NCBI RefSeq assembly: GCF_015056685.1
Contig: NZ_SVFW01000004.1
Coordinates: 85,092 to 149,091, forward strand
DNA length: 64,000 nt
Direction of reading: 5' to 3'
From: Butyrivibrio sp.
GTDB lineage: Bacteria; Bacillota; Clostridia; Lachnospirales; Lachnospiraceae
Position numbers and translations under genes: made by a program. The notes beneath the pieces were generated by a model. That model had not been told where the DNA came from and searched no databases. It saw only the letters and a program-made list of their open reading frames with translations. Shown here piece by piece: positions 25,606 through 33,421 of this stretch (positions are counted from its first letter, which is position 1; each line of letters begins with the position of its first letter).

Positions 25606-26476
25606 CTACCTCCGTCTCACTGATAAATATCTCCTCTAATGATAGAGCGAGCACCTCAAAGAATACCGGATTGCCGCGTTTGAATGCCGCTTCAATCTCT
25701 TCTCTTTCACCTCTCATGGTTATGGTGTGAAGTCTTCCTCTCTTTTCATGAAGAAGTATATCTATTCCTTCAAGAGCATTTTTCTCATCCTCATCAGAAG
25801 CAAATACACACTGAACTTTCTGCATATTAAGCTTCATATCGCTGATATCCTCGGATAGTATCACTCCTCCCTTGTGAAGAAGTCCTACGTGATCACAAAT
25901 ATCCTCAAGCTCCCTTAAGTTATGAGATGCAATCACCGGTGTAAGTCCCCTGTCTTCCATCTCTGCTGCGAACAGACTCTTAACTCCCTGCCTTACAACC
26001 GGGTCAAGTCCATCAAAGGTCTCATCACAGAGAAGATACTTGGTTCCGGCGCATATTCCAAGCAGTATTGAGATCTGCTTTTTCATTCCCTTTGAAAAAG
26101 TGCTTATTTTGCGCTTCGTATCCAGGCCAAAGCCATTACACATCTTATAAAACCTTAGTTTATCAAACTTCTCATAAATTCCCTCATAGTATTCCGCCAT
26201 ATCCTCAGGGCTACTGTTAGGCAAAAAATACTGATCATCAGATATGTAAAAAATATCTTTCTTTACATCCGGGTTGTCATATACAGGTCTGTTATCTACA
26301 CATACTATGCCAAGATCAGGCTGTATGACTCCTGCGATTATTCTAAGTATCGTACTTTTACCTGCCCCATTAGTTCCTACAAGCCCGAACACTTCGCCAT
26401 CCATTATGCTCAGTGAAACACGATTGACAGCTTTGATGTCGTCATAGGATTTATCCAGGTCTAGTAACTCAATCAT
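25571..26476 (-). CDS. ABC transporter ATP-binding protein, YtrB-like
   Basis: 301 residues. Walker A GTNGAGKST is near residue 37, the signature is FSKGMKKQISI (a divergent LSGGQ), and Walker B reads YLLCDETFDGLDP. A switch histidine follows in ASHNLRELEDI. The C-terminal 80 residues are a helper domain common in ABC-2 exporters. Its ATG overlaps the regulator stop by four bases, and it overlaps the permease gene downstream. It energises the ABC-2 permease. Whether it also serves the MalF/MalG pair is unknown and unlikely by family. Confidence 0.9.
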   Translation of the reverse strand: MIELLDLDKSYDDIKAVNRVSLSIMDGEVFGLVGTNGAGKSTILRIIAGVIQPDLGIVCVDNRPVYDNPDVKKDIFYISDDQYFLPNSSPEDMAEYYEGIYEKFDKLRFYKMCNGFGLDTKRKISTFSKGMKKQISILLGICAGTKYLLCDETFDGLDPVVRQGVKSLFAAEMEDRGLTPVIASHNLRELEDICDHVGLLHKGGVILSEDISDMKLNMQKVQCVFASDEDEKNALEGIDILLHEKRGRLHTITMRGEREEIEAAFKRGNPVFFEVLALSLEEIFISETEVVGYDIRKFILQ

Positions 26477-26874
26477 GTTAATTCTCCTCCGCTTTGCATA
26501 TTCTCCCCAAGCCTTAGCTTTATTTCCTTTACAAGTTCCTCTAGTGGTATTCCGATTTCTTTAGCTTCTACAAACAGATCAACAACCGCTTTTATAAGCT
26601 CTTCTTTTTTATTGTCTTTGAGTAGCCCTGTACTGTCTTTTACAAAATTGCCTCTTCCCTTGACAGTATAGATAAATCCCTGTCTCTCAAGTTCGGCGTA
26701 GGCCTTTTGTACAGTGTTAGGGTTTGTAGAAAGCTCCATAGACAGACTTCTGACAGATGGCATCTGATCATCCGGTTGCAATATCCCTTTAAAGATCTGC
26801 ATCTTGAAATTCTCAACTATCTGCTCATAGATTGGTCTGCTATCTTGATAATCAATAAGCTTCATTTTCTTCAC
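26473..26874 (-). CDS. GntR-family transcription regulator, YtrA subfamily
   Basis: 133 residues. The winged helix-turn-helix spans residues 10-80 (RPIYEQIVENFKMQIFKGIL, then SVRSLSMELSTNPNTVQKAYAELERQGF). The C-terminal tail is a short helix of about 45 residues with no effector-binding domain, which defines the YtrA group. Start may be ATG 26874 or the ATG three codons later (both follow GGGTGA). It heads an operon with exporter genes, and a perfect palindrome lies at its probable transcription start, so autorepression is likely. Confidence 0.88.
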   Translation of the reverse strand: MKKMKLIDYQDSRPIYEQIVENFKMQIFKGILQPDDQMPSVRSLSMELSTNPNTVQKAYAELERQGFIYTVKGRGNFVKDSTGLLKDNKKEELIKAVVDLFVEAKEIGIPLEELVKEIKLRLGENMQSGGELT

Positions 26875-26912
26875 CCATTGTTTAACAATATAGTTTTAGT
26901 TACAAAAAAATA

Positions 26913-26937
26913 AGTGTACTATGTTTACTAGTACACT
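26913..26937. promoter_or_regulatory. Palindrome, likely GntR/YtrA operator (could also act as a terminator)
   Basis: AGTGTACTA, a 7-base spacer and TAGTACACT form a perfect 9-bp dyad. It covers about +1 to +25 of the promoter at 26941-26969, which suits a repressor that blocks its own operon. On the minus strand the dyad is followed by TATTTTTTTG, so it could also terminate transcripts from the GIY-YIG gene. Both roles may apply. Confidence 0.6.
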
Positions 26938-26940
26938 TGT

Positions 26941-26969
26941 ATTCTATAACTATATATATGTAATTGCAA
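26941..26969 (-). promoter_or_regulatory. Promoter of the gntR-ABC operon
   Basis: TTGCAA (26964-26969) and TAGAAT (26941-26946) on the minus strand are separated by exactly 17 bases. Each has one or two mismatches to sigma-A consensus. The palindrome begins right after the -10 element. Confidence 0.55.
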
Positions 26970-26972
26970 CAC

Positions 26973-27215
26973 TTATTTATTTGCCATTTTTTCTTTTTGA
27001 GAGTGCGTAAGGCGCTTTAAATGCCACTCTCTGCTCATGGCCTCTTCTTTAGTCTTGAAGGTTTCATAATAAACCAAGACAACAGGTAAGCGAGCCCTTG
27101 TATATTTTGCCCCCTTACCTGAATTGTGAGTCTTTATTCTTTTTTCCAGATCATTGGTGTATCCGCAGTAAAAAGATCCATCTGCACACCTGACCATATA
27201 TGAGTAATATTCCAT
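26973..27215 (-). CDS. Small GIY-YIG nuclease-like protein (YhbQ/UPF0213 type)
   Basis: 80 residues. It opens with YYSYMVRCADGSFYCGYTND, where the usual GIY and YIG positions read SYM and YCG, and has the family Arg, Glu and Asn positions in KRIKTHNSGKGAKYTRARLP. This matches small stand-alone GIY-YIG proteins, which bind or nick DNA and whose function is unclear. Its ATG follows the stop of the small upstream gene with no gap, so the two are translationally coupled. Confidence 0.88.
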   Translation of the reverse strand: MEYYSYMVRCADGSFYCGYTNDLEKRIKTHNSGKGAKYTRARLPVVLVYYETFKTKEEAMSREWHLKRLTHSQKEKMANK

Positions 27216-27452
27216 TTATGCTTTCATTGTTGCAAGAAATGTTGACGCGTCCGGTGAATATCCTGCAAGCTCCCATTCATCATAAAGTTCAGCCATCTTC
27301 ATGCCGGAGAACCCCTTGGAATCCATCTTTAACATTGTCCAGGCATCATCAAATTCTTTTCTTCTGGCTCTGAACTCTGCCGAGCTCTTACCTGCACCGC
27401 CATTCACTTCTGTAAGGTTTTCATCATTTATCATATTCTTTTTATCAGCCAT
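27216..27452 (-). CDS. Small protein with a double-glycine leader-like N-terminus
   Basis: 78 residues of unknown function. The first 19 residues read like a short bacteriocin leader: NMINDENLTEVNGG, with acidic residues, Leu and Val placed as in double-glycine leaders, cut predicted after GG at 18-19. The remaining 59 residues are charged and helical (RARRKEFDDAWTMLKMDSKG, then MAELYDEWELAGYSPDASTF) with no Cys. RBS GAGGAGG is close to the ATG. If exported, it would use a C39 transporter, and one is encoded at 1945-4125 in this window. It could also be an ordinary cytosolic protein. Confidence 0.65.
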   Translation of the reverse strand: MADKKNMINDENLTEVNGGAGKSSAEFRARRKEFDDAWTMLKMDSKGFSGMKMAELYDEWELAGYSPDASTFLATMKA

Positions 27453-27486
27453 TATAGGTTCCTCCTCACATGTATTGTTCTAATTT

Positions 27487-27492
27487 ATTATA
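27487..27492 (-). promoter_or_regulatory. Perfect -10 element for the small double-glycine gene
   Basis: TATAAT on the minus strand lies 35 bases before the ATG. No good -35 is visible; TTTTTC is found at the right distance. A weak or activated promoter is likely. Confidence 0.35.
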
Positions 27493-27528
27493 CACTTATT
27501 TATACGAGCGAAAAAATAAAATGGCAAA

Positions 27529-27558
27529 AAAAATACTGCCCAAAACGGCAGTATTTTT
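27529..27558 (-). terminator. Rho-independent terminator after the APC permease gene
   Basis: AAATACTGCC pairs with GGCAGTATTT around a short loop, followed on the minus strand by eight T. A T-run on the other strand means it can also work in the plus direction. Confidence 0.85.
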
Positions 27559-27573
27559 AATAGAACAAATATT

Positions 27574-28998
27574 TTATGCATTATCCTTTTCTCTTTTAGC
27601 AATCATAGGAAGGATAACGCCAAGAGCAGTAAGAACAAGTGGTGTAATTACGTTAAGTGCAAATGTAAACGGATCTGCATCATACATTCCAAGAATACAG
27701 CTTGCTGCTGTTACTCCAAAGCACCATATTCCAAAGAAAAGAGCCACACCCTGATTCTTGACGAATCTATATTCAGGCTTGAATTTATCTCCAGCCTTTC
27801 TAAGAGCGATATATGCCCAGAATACCCAAAGGTAACGAAGTGGCATGCACACTGAGTTAAGCTTTGTGAGCTGCTTAAGAACTACAGCTGCACCAGGAAC
27901 AAATGACTGAATAAGGATAATTGCTCCTGATAATAAAGCTACAAGCTTAATACCATTTACATAAGCACCGGCATCATTCTTCTTAAGAAGTTTAGAAGGA
28001 ATAAACTCTCTTGCGTCCTCATTGTCAAGAAGCATACGAAGAGGTGCATCAATACTGATAACAAGAGTTGAAAGCTGACCTATTGCATTACAAATAGCAT
28101 AAATGATAAGAAGTGTATCACCAATGTGGTAGTAATTACCAAGTTTCTGGAATGCCCAGTAGCTTCCGTTTGAATTATATGCGTTAAAGCTGTCTGCGCT
28201 TGCGTTGATCTCTGCAGGATCAAACATCATACCCATTGCTACAGTTCCAAGCATTGCACAAACAACAACCATTCCTGCAAGAGTTATCATTGCTCTTGGG
28301 AAGCCCTTACTTGGGTTATCAATCTTATTAACATAAGGAGAGATCTTCTCACAACCACCTACAGCAAATACAAGTATTGAAAGTGATGTAAAATACTTGA
28401 CATTAAACTGAGGAATAAGACTCTTAATGCTAAGGTCAAGTGATACAAAACCGCCCTGTGGATTGATTGCAGGTGCAGCAAACATCATTATGATGTAAAG
28501 AATAGACATTACAAACATACTTGTTCCTGCAAGAGTTGCAAGCTTTTTAAGAGGGTTAAGTCCTCTTGAAGCAACATAGCAGAAAATCAAGAGAATAGCC
28601 AATGTAACAAGCTGAACAGCAAATGTTGGGAATGAATCATATTTTTCACCATTTCTGTAAACAGCCCAGCTAAGCGCCTTAAGTCCACCTGAAGACTTAG
28701 AAGCAATATAAGTAATATGGCAAGCCCAATAAGTCCAGCCTGCATAGTAAGCAACCTTAGGGCCTGTTGTGCTAAGTACCCATGAGCTTACGCCACCGCC
28801 TGATGTTTTGAAGGCAGAACCAAGCTCACCTACCATAAGTGCATATGGCACAAAGTAAAGTGCAAACATAAGCAACCAACTGAACATTACCTGTGTGCCG
28901 TTAAAATAAAGAAAACCATTTAATACATTTCCAAACCCCCATACGGTTGAAAATGCCATGAACGCTAACGTGGTCCATTTCATACGTTTTGAATCCAT
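27574..28998 (-). CDS. APC-family amino acid permease
   Basis: 474 residues with about twelve hydrophobic helices. The first helix reads WTTLAFMAFSTVWGFGNVLNG, and a Gly-rich GELGSAFKTSGGGVSSWV segment follows in the helix 2 region typical of the amino acid-polyamine-organocation superfamily. The protein resembles GadC/YjeM-like transporters of clostridia. The substrate cannot be named. RBS GGAGG precedes the ATG. It stands alone, with terminators at both sides and the ABC-F gene divergent to it. Confidence 0.85.
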   Translation of the reverse strand: MDSKRMKWTTLAFMAFSTVWGFGNVLNGFLYFNGTQVMFSWLLMFALYFVPYALMVGELGSAFKTSGGGVSSWVLSTTGPKVAYYAGWTYWACHITYIASKSSGGLKALSWAVYRNGEKYDSFPTFAVQLVTLAILLIFCYVASRGLNPLKKLATLAGTSMFVMSILYIIMMFAAPAINPQGGFVSLDLSIKSLIPQFNVKYFTSLSILVFAVGGCEKISPYVNKIDNPSKGFPRAMITLAGMVVVCAMLGTVAMGMMFDPAEINASADSFNAYNSNGSYWAFQKLGNYYHIGDTLLIIYAICNAIGQLSTLVISIDAPLRMLLDNEDAREFIPSKLLKKNDAGAYVNGIKLVALLSGAIILIQSFVPGAAVVLKQLTKLNSVCMPLRYLWVFWAYIALRKAGDKFKPEYRFVKNQGVALFFGIWCFGVTAASCILGMYDADPFTFALNVITPLVLTALGVILPMIAKREKDNA

Positions 28999-29107
28999 TT
29001 TGAAAAACCTCCATAATATCTTTACAGCAAGGTTTATATTTTACTACATTAAATTCCAAAAGTCACTAATAAATTTTTACGAAAATTTAATAAATAGAAA
29101 AAAGCAA

Positions 29108-29136
29108 AAGACAACAACATGTTTTTCAATTATAAT
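29108..29136 (+). promoter_or_regulatory. Promoter of the ABC-F gene
   Basis: AAGACA (29108-29113) and a perfect TATAAT (29131-29136) are 17 bases apart on the plus strand. The transcript would have a leader of about 50 bases before the ATG at 29194. No leader peptide or attenuator hairpin is evident there. Confidence 0.45.
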
Positions 29137-29193
29137 GTAAAAGATTGCGCTTAGATAACAATAGGTAAAAGTTTATTATAGAGAGGATATTTT

Positions 29194-30753
29194 ATGAGTA
29201 TTTTAAATGTTGAACATCTTACCCACGGCTTTGGCGACAGAGCGATCTTTGATGATGTTTCTTTCAGACTTCTCAAAGGAGAACACATCGGTCTTGTTGG
29301 CGCCAACGGCGAGGGAAAGTCAACTTTCATGAACATAATAATTGGTAAGCTCATGCCGGATGCAGGCACAATTGAATGGGCAAAAAATGTTAAAGTCGGC
29401 TATCTCGATCAGCACGCTGTCCTTAAGGAAGGCATGACCATAAGGGATGTCCTTGCTTCTGCCTACGAGCCTTTATACGACATGGAAAAAAGAATGAACG
29501 AGATCTGTGACGCCATGGGGGACGCAGATGAGAAAAAGCTTGAAGAATATATGGAAGAGCTTGGCACAATCCAGGATCTTTTGACCAATCACGACTTCTA
29601 TCTCATCGATTCTAAGATTGAAGAGGTTTCAAGAGCTCTCGGATTTCTTGAGCTTGGTCTGGACAGAGATGTTACAGAGCTTTCAGGTGGTCAGCGTACA
29701 AAGATCCTTTTGGGAAAACTTCTTTTGGAAAAGCCTGATATTCTGCTTTTAGACGAGCCCACTAACTACCTTGATGCCGAGCATATCGTATGGCTCACAA
29801 GATACCTTCAGGAATACGAGAATGCCTTTATTCTCATATCTCATGATGTTCCATTCCTCAACAACGTTGTCAACATCATCTATCACATGGATGGTCAGAC
29901 ACACAGTCTCGACAGATATGTAGGTGATTACGACAAGTTCATGGAAGTCTATGAAGCTAAAAAAGCTCAAAGAGAGGCAGCCTACAACCGTCAGCAGCAG
30001 GAAATCGCAGAGCTCAAGGATTTTGTTGCCAGAAACAAAGCCCGCGTAGCCACAAGAAATATGGCCATGGCCCGTCAAAAGAAACTTGATAACATGGACA
30101 TCATAGAGAAAATTCAGGAAAAACCAAAGCCAGAGTTCTTCTTTAAAACCGCAAAGACGCCAAGCAAGTTCCTGTTTGAACTAAATGATCTTGTAATCGG
30201 CTACGATACACCTCTTTCAAAGCCTTTAACTCTTGCTATTGAGAGAAATACATTTGTAGTACTTACAGGCGCAAACGGAATCGGAAAAAGTACTCTCCTA
30301 AAGAGCATCCTTGGCATCATTCCTCCAATTTCAGGAAAGGTTACAAGAGGCGAAAATGTTGCTATAGGATATTTCGAACAGGAAATGTCTCCCAACATCG
30401 AAACAACCTGTATGGAAGAAATATGGAACGAATTCCCCGGCTTTTCACAGTATGAAGTCCGCTCCGCTCTTGCAAAATGCGGTCTTACCACCAAGCATAT
30501 CGAAAGTAAGTGCAAAGTCCTTTCCGGTGGTGAGCAGGCCAAGGTTCGCCTCTGCAAGCTTATGAACAGAGAATCTAATCTTCTAGTTCTGGACGAGCCC
30601 ACTAACCATCTTGACGTAGATGCAAAGGATGAGCTCCACAGAGCACTAAAAGAATATAAAGGCACAGTTCTTATGGTCTGCCACGAGCCTGACTTCTATT
30701 CAGACCTTGCTACCGAAGTAATTGACTGCTCCAAATGGACTACAAGAGTCTGA
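29194..30753 (+). CDS. ABC-F family ATPase (ribosome-associated, YbiT/YkpA-like)
   Basis: 519 residues with two ATPase domains and no membrane helices. Domain 1 has GANGEGKST, LSGGQRTKILL and LLLDEPTNYLD. The linker has the Arg/Lys-rich coiled coil (EIAELKDFVARNKARVATRN). Domain 2 has GANGIGKST, LSGGEQAKVRL and LVLDEPTNHLD. This is the EttA/Uup/YbiT fold, whose members act on translating ribosomes; some give antibiotic resistance by target protection. The linker here is of ordinary length, so a housekeeping role (YbiT-like) is more likely than drug protection. RBS GAGAGGA. Confidence 0.93.
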   Translation: MSILNVEHLTHGFGDRAIFDDVSFRLLKGEHIGLVGANGEGKSTFMNIIIGKLMPDAGTIEWAKNVKVGYLDQHAVLKEGMTIRDVLASAYEPLYDMEKRMNEICDAMGDADEKKLEEYMEELGTIQDLLTNHDFYLIDSKIEEVSRALGFLELGLDRDVTELSGGQRTKILLGKLLLEKPDILLLDEPTNYLDAEHIVWLTRYLQEYENAFILISHDVPFLNNVVNIIYHMDGQTHSLDRYVGDYDKFMEVYEAKKAQREAAYNRQQQEIAELKDFVARNKARVATRNMAMARQKKLDNMDIIEKIQEKPKPEFFFKTAKTPSKFLFELNDLVIGYDTPLSKPLTLAIERNTFVVLTGANGIGKSTLLKSILGIIPPISGKVTRGENVAIGYFEQEMSPNIETTCMEEIWNEFPGFSQYEVRSALAKCGLTTKHIESKCKVLSGGEQAKVRLCKLMNRESNLLVLDEPTNHLDVDAKDELHRALKEYKGTVLMVCHEPDFYSDLATEVIDCSKWTTRV

Positions 30754-30765
30754 TATTATTACATA

Positions 30766-30795
30766 AAAAAACGCCTCATAACGAGGCGTTTTTTA
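30766..30795. terminator. Bidirectional terminator between ABC-F and uxaB genes
   Basis: AACGCCTC and GAGGCGTT form an 8-bp stem around ATAAC, with A-runs on one side and T-runs on the other. It serves the ABC-F gene on the plus strand and uxaB on the minus strand. Confidence 0.88.
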
Positions 30796-30802
30796 TTATG
30801 TA

Positions 30803-32302
30803 TTAAAGGCAGCTAGCGTAGGCTTTTTCTGCACCTTCTGTGTGAATTTTGTGAAGGTCTGCAATAACAGCATCTGTAAGACCATCAATCTTGTTAAGGT
30901 CCTGATCCCACATTTTCTCATTAGAAAGAACAGCCTTTACAAGGTCTTCTTCTGAATCATTTCTGTGATCATAGAAGAACTCAAGAGCCCATCTGTCATC
31001 ACTTACTGTGTATGTATTGCCTGCTGGTCTCTTACATACAAGTCCTGCATCTGTAAGTTCCTGTATATCGTTTGAATAGAATGCGATGTATGCTGCAAGT
31101 GACATTGTAAGGCAAACAGGAAGCTTGCCATTCTTCTCAATGTACTGAAGGAATGATGGCATATTTCTAGCCTTCCACTTACTTGTTGAGTTAAGTGAAA
31201 TAGACATAAGCTCATGGTTAACGAATGGATTGTTGAATCTATCCTTAACTGCAGCTGCAAACTGATTAAGATCATTCTCATCAAGATGGTCGACAAGTGT
31301 TGGGATAACCTCTTCACTTAACATCTTGTTCATGAAACCTGCAATATTGTCATTGTGCATACAGTCACGAACGATATCAAATCCTGCAAGGTAAGCACCA
31401 AGAACAAATCCCGTGTGAGCACCGTTCAGGATACGAACCTTTCTGTGCTTGTATGGCATAACATCAGGTACAACGTGAACATTTACTCCAGCCTTCTTAA
31501 ATGGAAGTCTGTCCTCAAGTCCCTCTGGTCCTTCAATGATCCAAACACCGAAGATCTCACCTACATCAATAAGCTCATCATGATATCCGTTCTCTTCCTC
31601 AAGCTTTTCTACTTCCTTAGGATCACGGATTCTTCCTGGAACGATTCTGTCTACAAGTGTTGAGCAGAAAATATTGTCATTGTTTACCCAAGTCTTGAAC
31701 TCTTCTCCAAGGTTCCACTGGTCAATGTACTGGTTAACGCACTTTAAGAGCTCTTTGCCATTGTTGTCGATAAGCTCGCATGAAAGAACAACTACGCCCT
31801 TCTTACCAGCCTTAAATCTTGTGTAAAGAACCTGTGTAAGCTTTCCAGGGAAGCTGTTTGCAGGAACATCCTCAAATTTGCATGAAGGATCATATGCAAT
31901 ACCTGCTTCTGTTGTGTTAGATGCAATGATGTCAAGGTCATCACTTGCTGCGATTTCCATCATTCTGTCAAAATCAGCCTTTTCATATGGGTTAAGGCAT
32001 GAATCTACAGCTGAGATAACTCTCTTTGCGTCTACCTTCTGTCCGTTCTCGCTTCCACGAAGGTAAAGTGTATAAAGACCTTCCTGCTTGTTGACAAGCT
32101 CTGTAAGTCCCTGTGCAATTGGCTGTACAAGAGCTACCTTGCCGTTAAAGCCAGCCTTTTCATTGCTGATGTCAAAGAAATAATCAACGAATGCTCTGAG
32201 GAAGTTTCCTTCACCGAACTGGAGCACCTTTACAGGCGCATCCTTAAGAACGTAACCTGTGTAGCCCGATTTTTCAAGTACATCATAGTTTAATAATTCC
32301 AT
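30803..32302 (-). CDS. uxaB: Tagaturonate reductase
   Basis: 499 residues. N-terminal NAD-binding fold (VKVLQFGEGNFLRAFVDYFF) and the mannitol dehydrogenase-superfamily motif RKVRILNGAHT in the second half are visible. Close match in layout to altronate oxidoreductase UxaB, which reduces D-tagaturonate to D-altronate in galacturonate catabolism. Galacturonate comes from pectin, which suits a plant-fibre degrader. No other uxa or kdg gene is adjacent. Two LacI-type operator sites lie in front of it. RBS AGGAGG. Confidence 0.93.
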   Translation of the reverse strand: MELLNYDVLEKSGYTGYVLKDAPVKVLQFGEGNFLRAFVDYFFDISNEKAGFNGKVALVQPIAQGLTELVNKQEGLYTLYLRGSENGQKVDAKRVISAVDSCLNPYEKADFDRMMEIAASDDLDIIASNTTEAGIAYDPSCKFEDVPANSFPGKLTQVLYTRFKAGKKGVVVLSCELIDNNGKELLKCVNQYIDQWNLGEEFKTWVNNDNIFCSTLVDRIVPGRIRDPKEVEKLEEENGYHDELIDVGEIFGVWIIEGPEGLEDRLPFKKAGVNVHVVPDVMPYKHRKVRILNGAHTGFVLGAYLAGFDIVRDCMHNDNIAGFMNKMLSEEVIPTLVDHLDENDLNQFAAAVKDRFNNPFVNHELMSISLNSTSKWKARNMPSFLQYIEKNGKLPVCLTMSLAAYIAFYSNDIQELTDAGLVCKRPAGNTYTVSDDRWALEFFYDHRNDSEEDLVKAVLSNEKMWDQDLNKIDGLTDAVIADLHKIHTEGAEKAYASCL

Positions 32303-32320
32303 TACCCATATCCTCCTAAA

Positions 32321-32336
32321 ATGTAAGCTCTTACAT
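32321..32336. promoter_or_regulatory. LacI-family operator 1 upstream of uxaB
   Basis: ATGTAAG, CT, CTTACAT: a 7-bp dyad with two central bases, about 20 bases before the uxaB ATG and inside the transcript. It shares the TGTAAGnnnTTACA frame with operator 2, which suggests one repressor binding both, such as a uronate-responsive LacI-family regulator. Confidence 0.6.
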
Positions 32337-32366
32337 TTGTTCTCAAAATGAATTTTTACACCTATT

Positions 32367-32396
32367 GTTATACCACAGGAATGTAAGCGTTTACAA
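32367..32396 (-). promoter_or_regulatory. uxaB promoter with LacI-family operator 2 over the -35
   Basis: TTGTAA (32391-32396) and TATAAC (32367-32372) on the minus strand are 18 bases apart. The dyad TGTAAGCGTTTACA (32382-32395) covers the -35 element. It fits the LacI/CcpA-type consensus with a central CG. Binding here and at 32321-32336, 60 bases away, would allow looping or steric block. Confidence 0.6.
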
Positions 32397-32493
32397 TACC
32401 CTTTTTTTCTTTTTATAATTATTTTTGAAATATAGATAGTACATAAATTGTGATATCATTAAAAGGTATAATAATCACATGAGGGGAACAAAA

Positions 32494-33297
32494 ATGGCAG
32501 AAATTAGCAAGGTTATAACATCTGATTTTTCAATGAACTATTTCAAATTCGGCACCGGAAAAAACACATTGGTTATAATTCCGGGCCTTAGTATTCAAAG
32601 CGTAATGGGAGCAGCAAATGCAGTTGAAGCCGAATATTCTTCAAGAATAAAAGACAACTTCACTATTTATGTATTCGACAGACGAGAAGCCATTCCTGAA
32701 AACTATTCTATCCACGAGATGGCCTATGACACGATAAAAGCAATCAAAGAGCTGGGGTTAAAAGACATTTCTCTGTTCGGTGCTTCTCAAGGTGGAATGA
32801 TCGCGATGGTCATGGCCATTGAATGTCCCGATCTTATAAAGAAGCTTGTCCTAGGCTCGACTTCTTCTCATGTTAAGCCAGAACAGGCCAAAGTAATTGA
32901 AAAATGGATATCTCTGGCCGAAAAAGGCGATGTTCACGCTCTATATCAGAGTTTCGCAAAAGAAATATATCCTGAAAGAATTTACGATGAATATAAAGAC
33001 CTTTTTTCTGACATGAGTAATGCAGTAACTACAGCAGAGCTAAATAGATTTATAATACTTGCAAAATCAATCCTGGGCTTTGATATTTCTGATGATTTAA
33101 AAAAGATACAGTGCCCCACTTTAGCAATCGGCTCTTATGAAGATGCGGTACTTGATTCCGATGCGACAATGGAAATCGCCGAGAATCTGGACTACAGACA
33201 GGATTTCAGACTTTATATGTACATCGGTTATGGACATGCTGCCTATGACACAGCTCCTGATTACAGAGACAGAATGTATAAATTCCTTATGAATTAA
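32494..33297 (+). CDS. Alpha/beta hydrolase
   Basis: 267 residues. The nucleophile elbow GASQGG (GxSxG) is near residue 97, followed by a cap region of helices. A late acidic residue (IGSYEDAVLDSD) and His in GYGHAAYDT complete a plausible triad. The oxyanion strand is NTLVIIPGLS. Such proteins hydrolyse esters or other small substrates; the substrate is unknown. The ATG at 32494 has GAGGGG seven bases upstream. An earlier in-frame ATG at 32479 overlaps that site. A TATAAT at 32467-32472 may be its -10. Confidence 0.85.
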   Translation: MAEISKVITSDFSMNYFKFGTGKNTLVIIPGLSIQSVMGAANAVEAEYSSRIKDNFTIYVFDRREAIPENYSIHEMAYDTIKAIKELGLKDISLFGASQGGMIAMVMAIECPDLIKKLVLGSTSSHVKPEQAKVIEKWISLAEKGDVHALYQSFAKEIYPERIYDEYKDLFSDMSNAVTTAELNRFIILAKSILGFDISDDLKKIQCPTLAIGSYEDAVLDSDATMEIAENLDYRQDFRLYMYIGYGHAAYDTAPDYRDRMYKFLMN

Positions 33298-33349
33298 AAC
33301 AAAAATCTGTATATTGTTTGTATGGCAAAAAAAATTAGTGTAAAATCTT

Positions 33350-33391
33350 ATCCAAGGCTTATCTGTAGAAAGAAAGTCTTGGATATTTTTT
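33350..33391 (+). terminator. Terminator after the alpha/beta hydrolase gene
   Basis: ATCCAAG pairs with CTTGGAT, extended by a GCTT/AAGT segment, around a loop of about 12 bases, and ATTTTTTA follows on the plus strand. It lies between the hydrolase gene and rqcH. Confidence 0.7.
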
Positions 33392-33421
33392 AGCAAAATA
33401 TATTAGCGAGGTTTTACCAAA

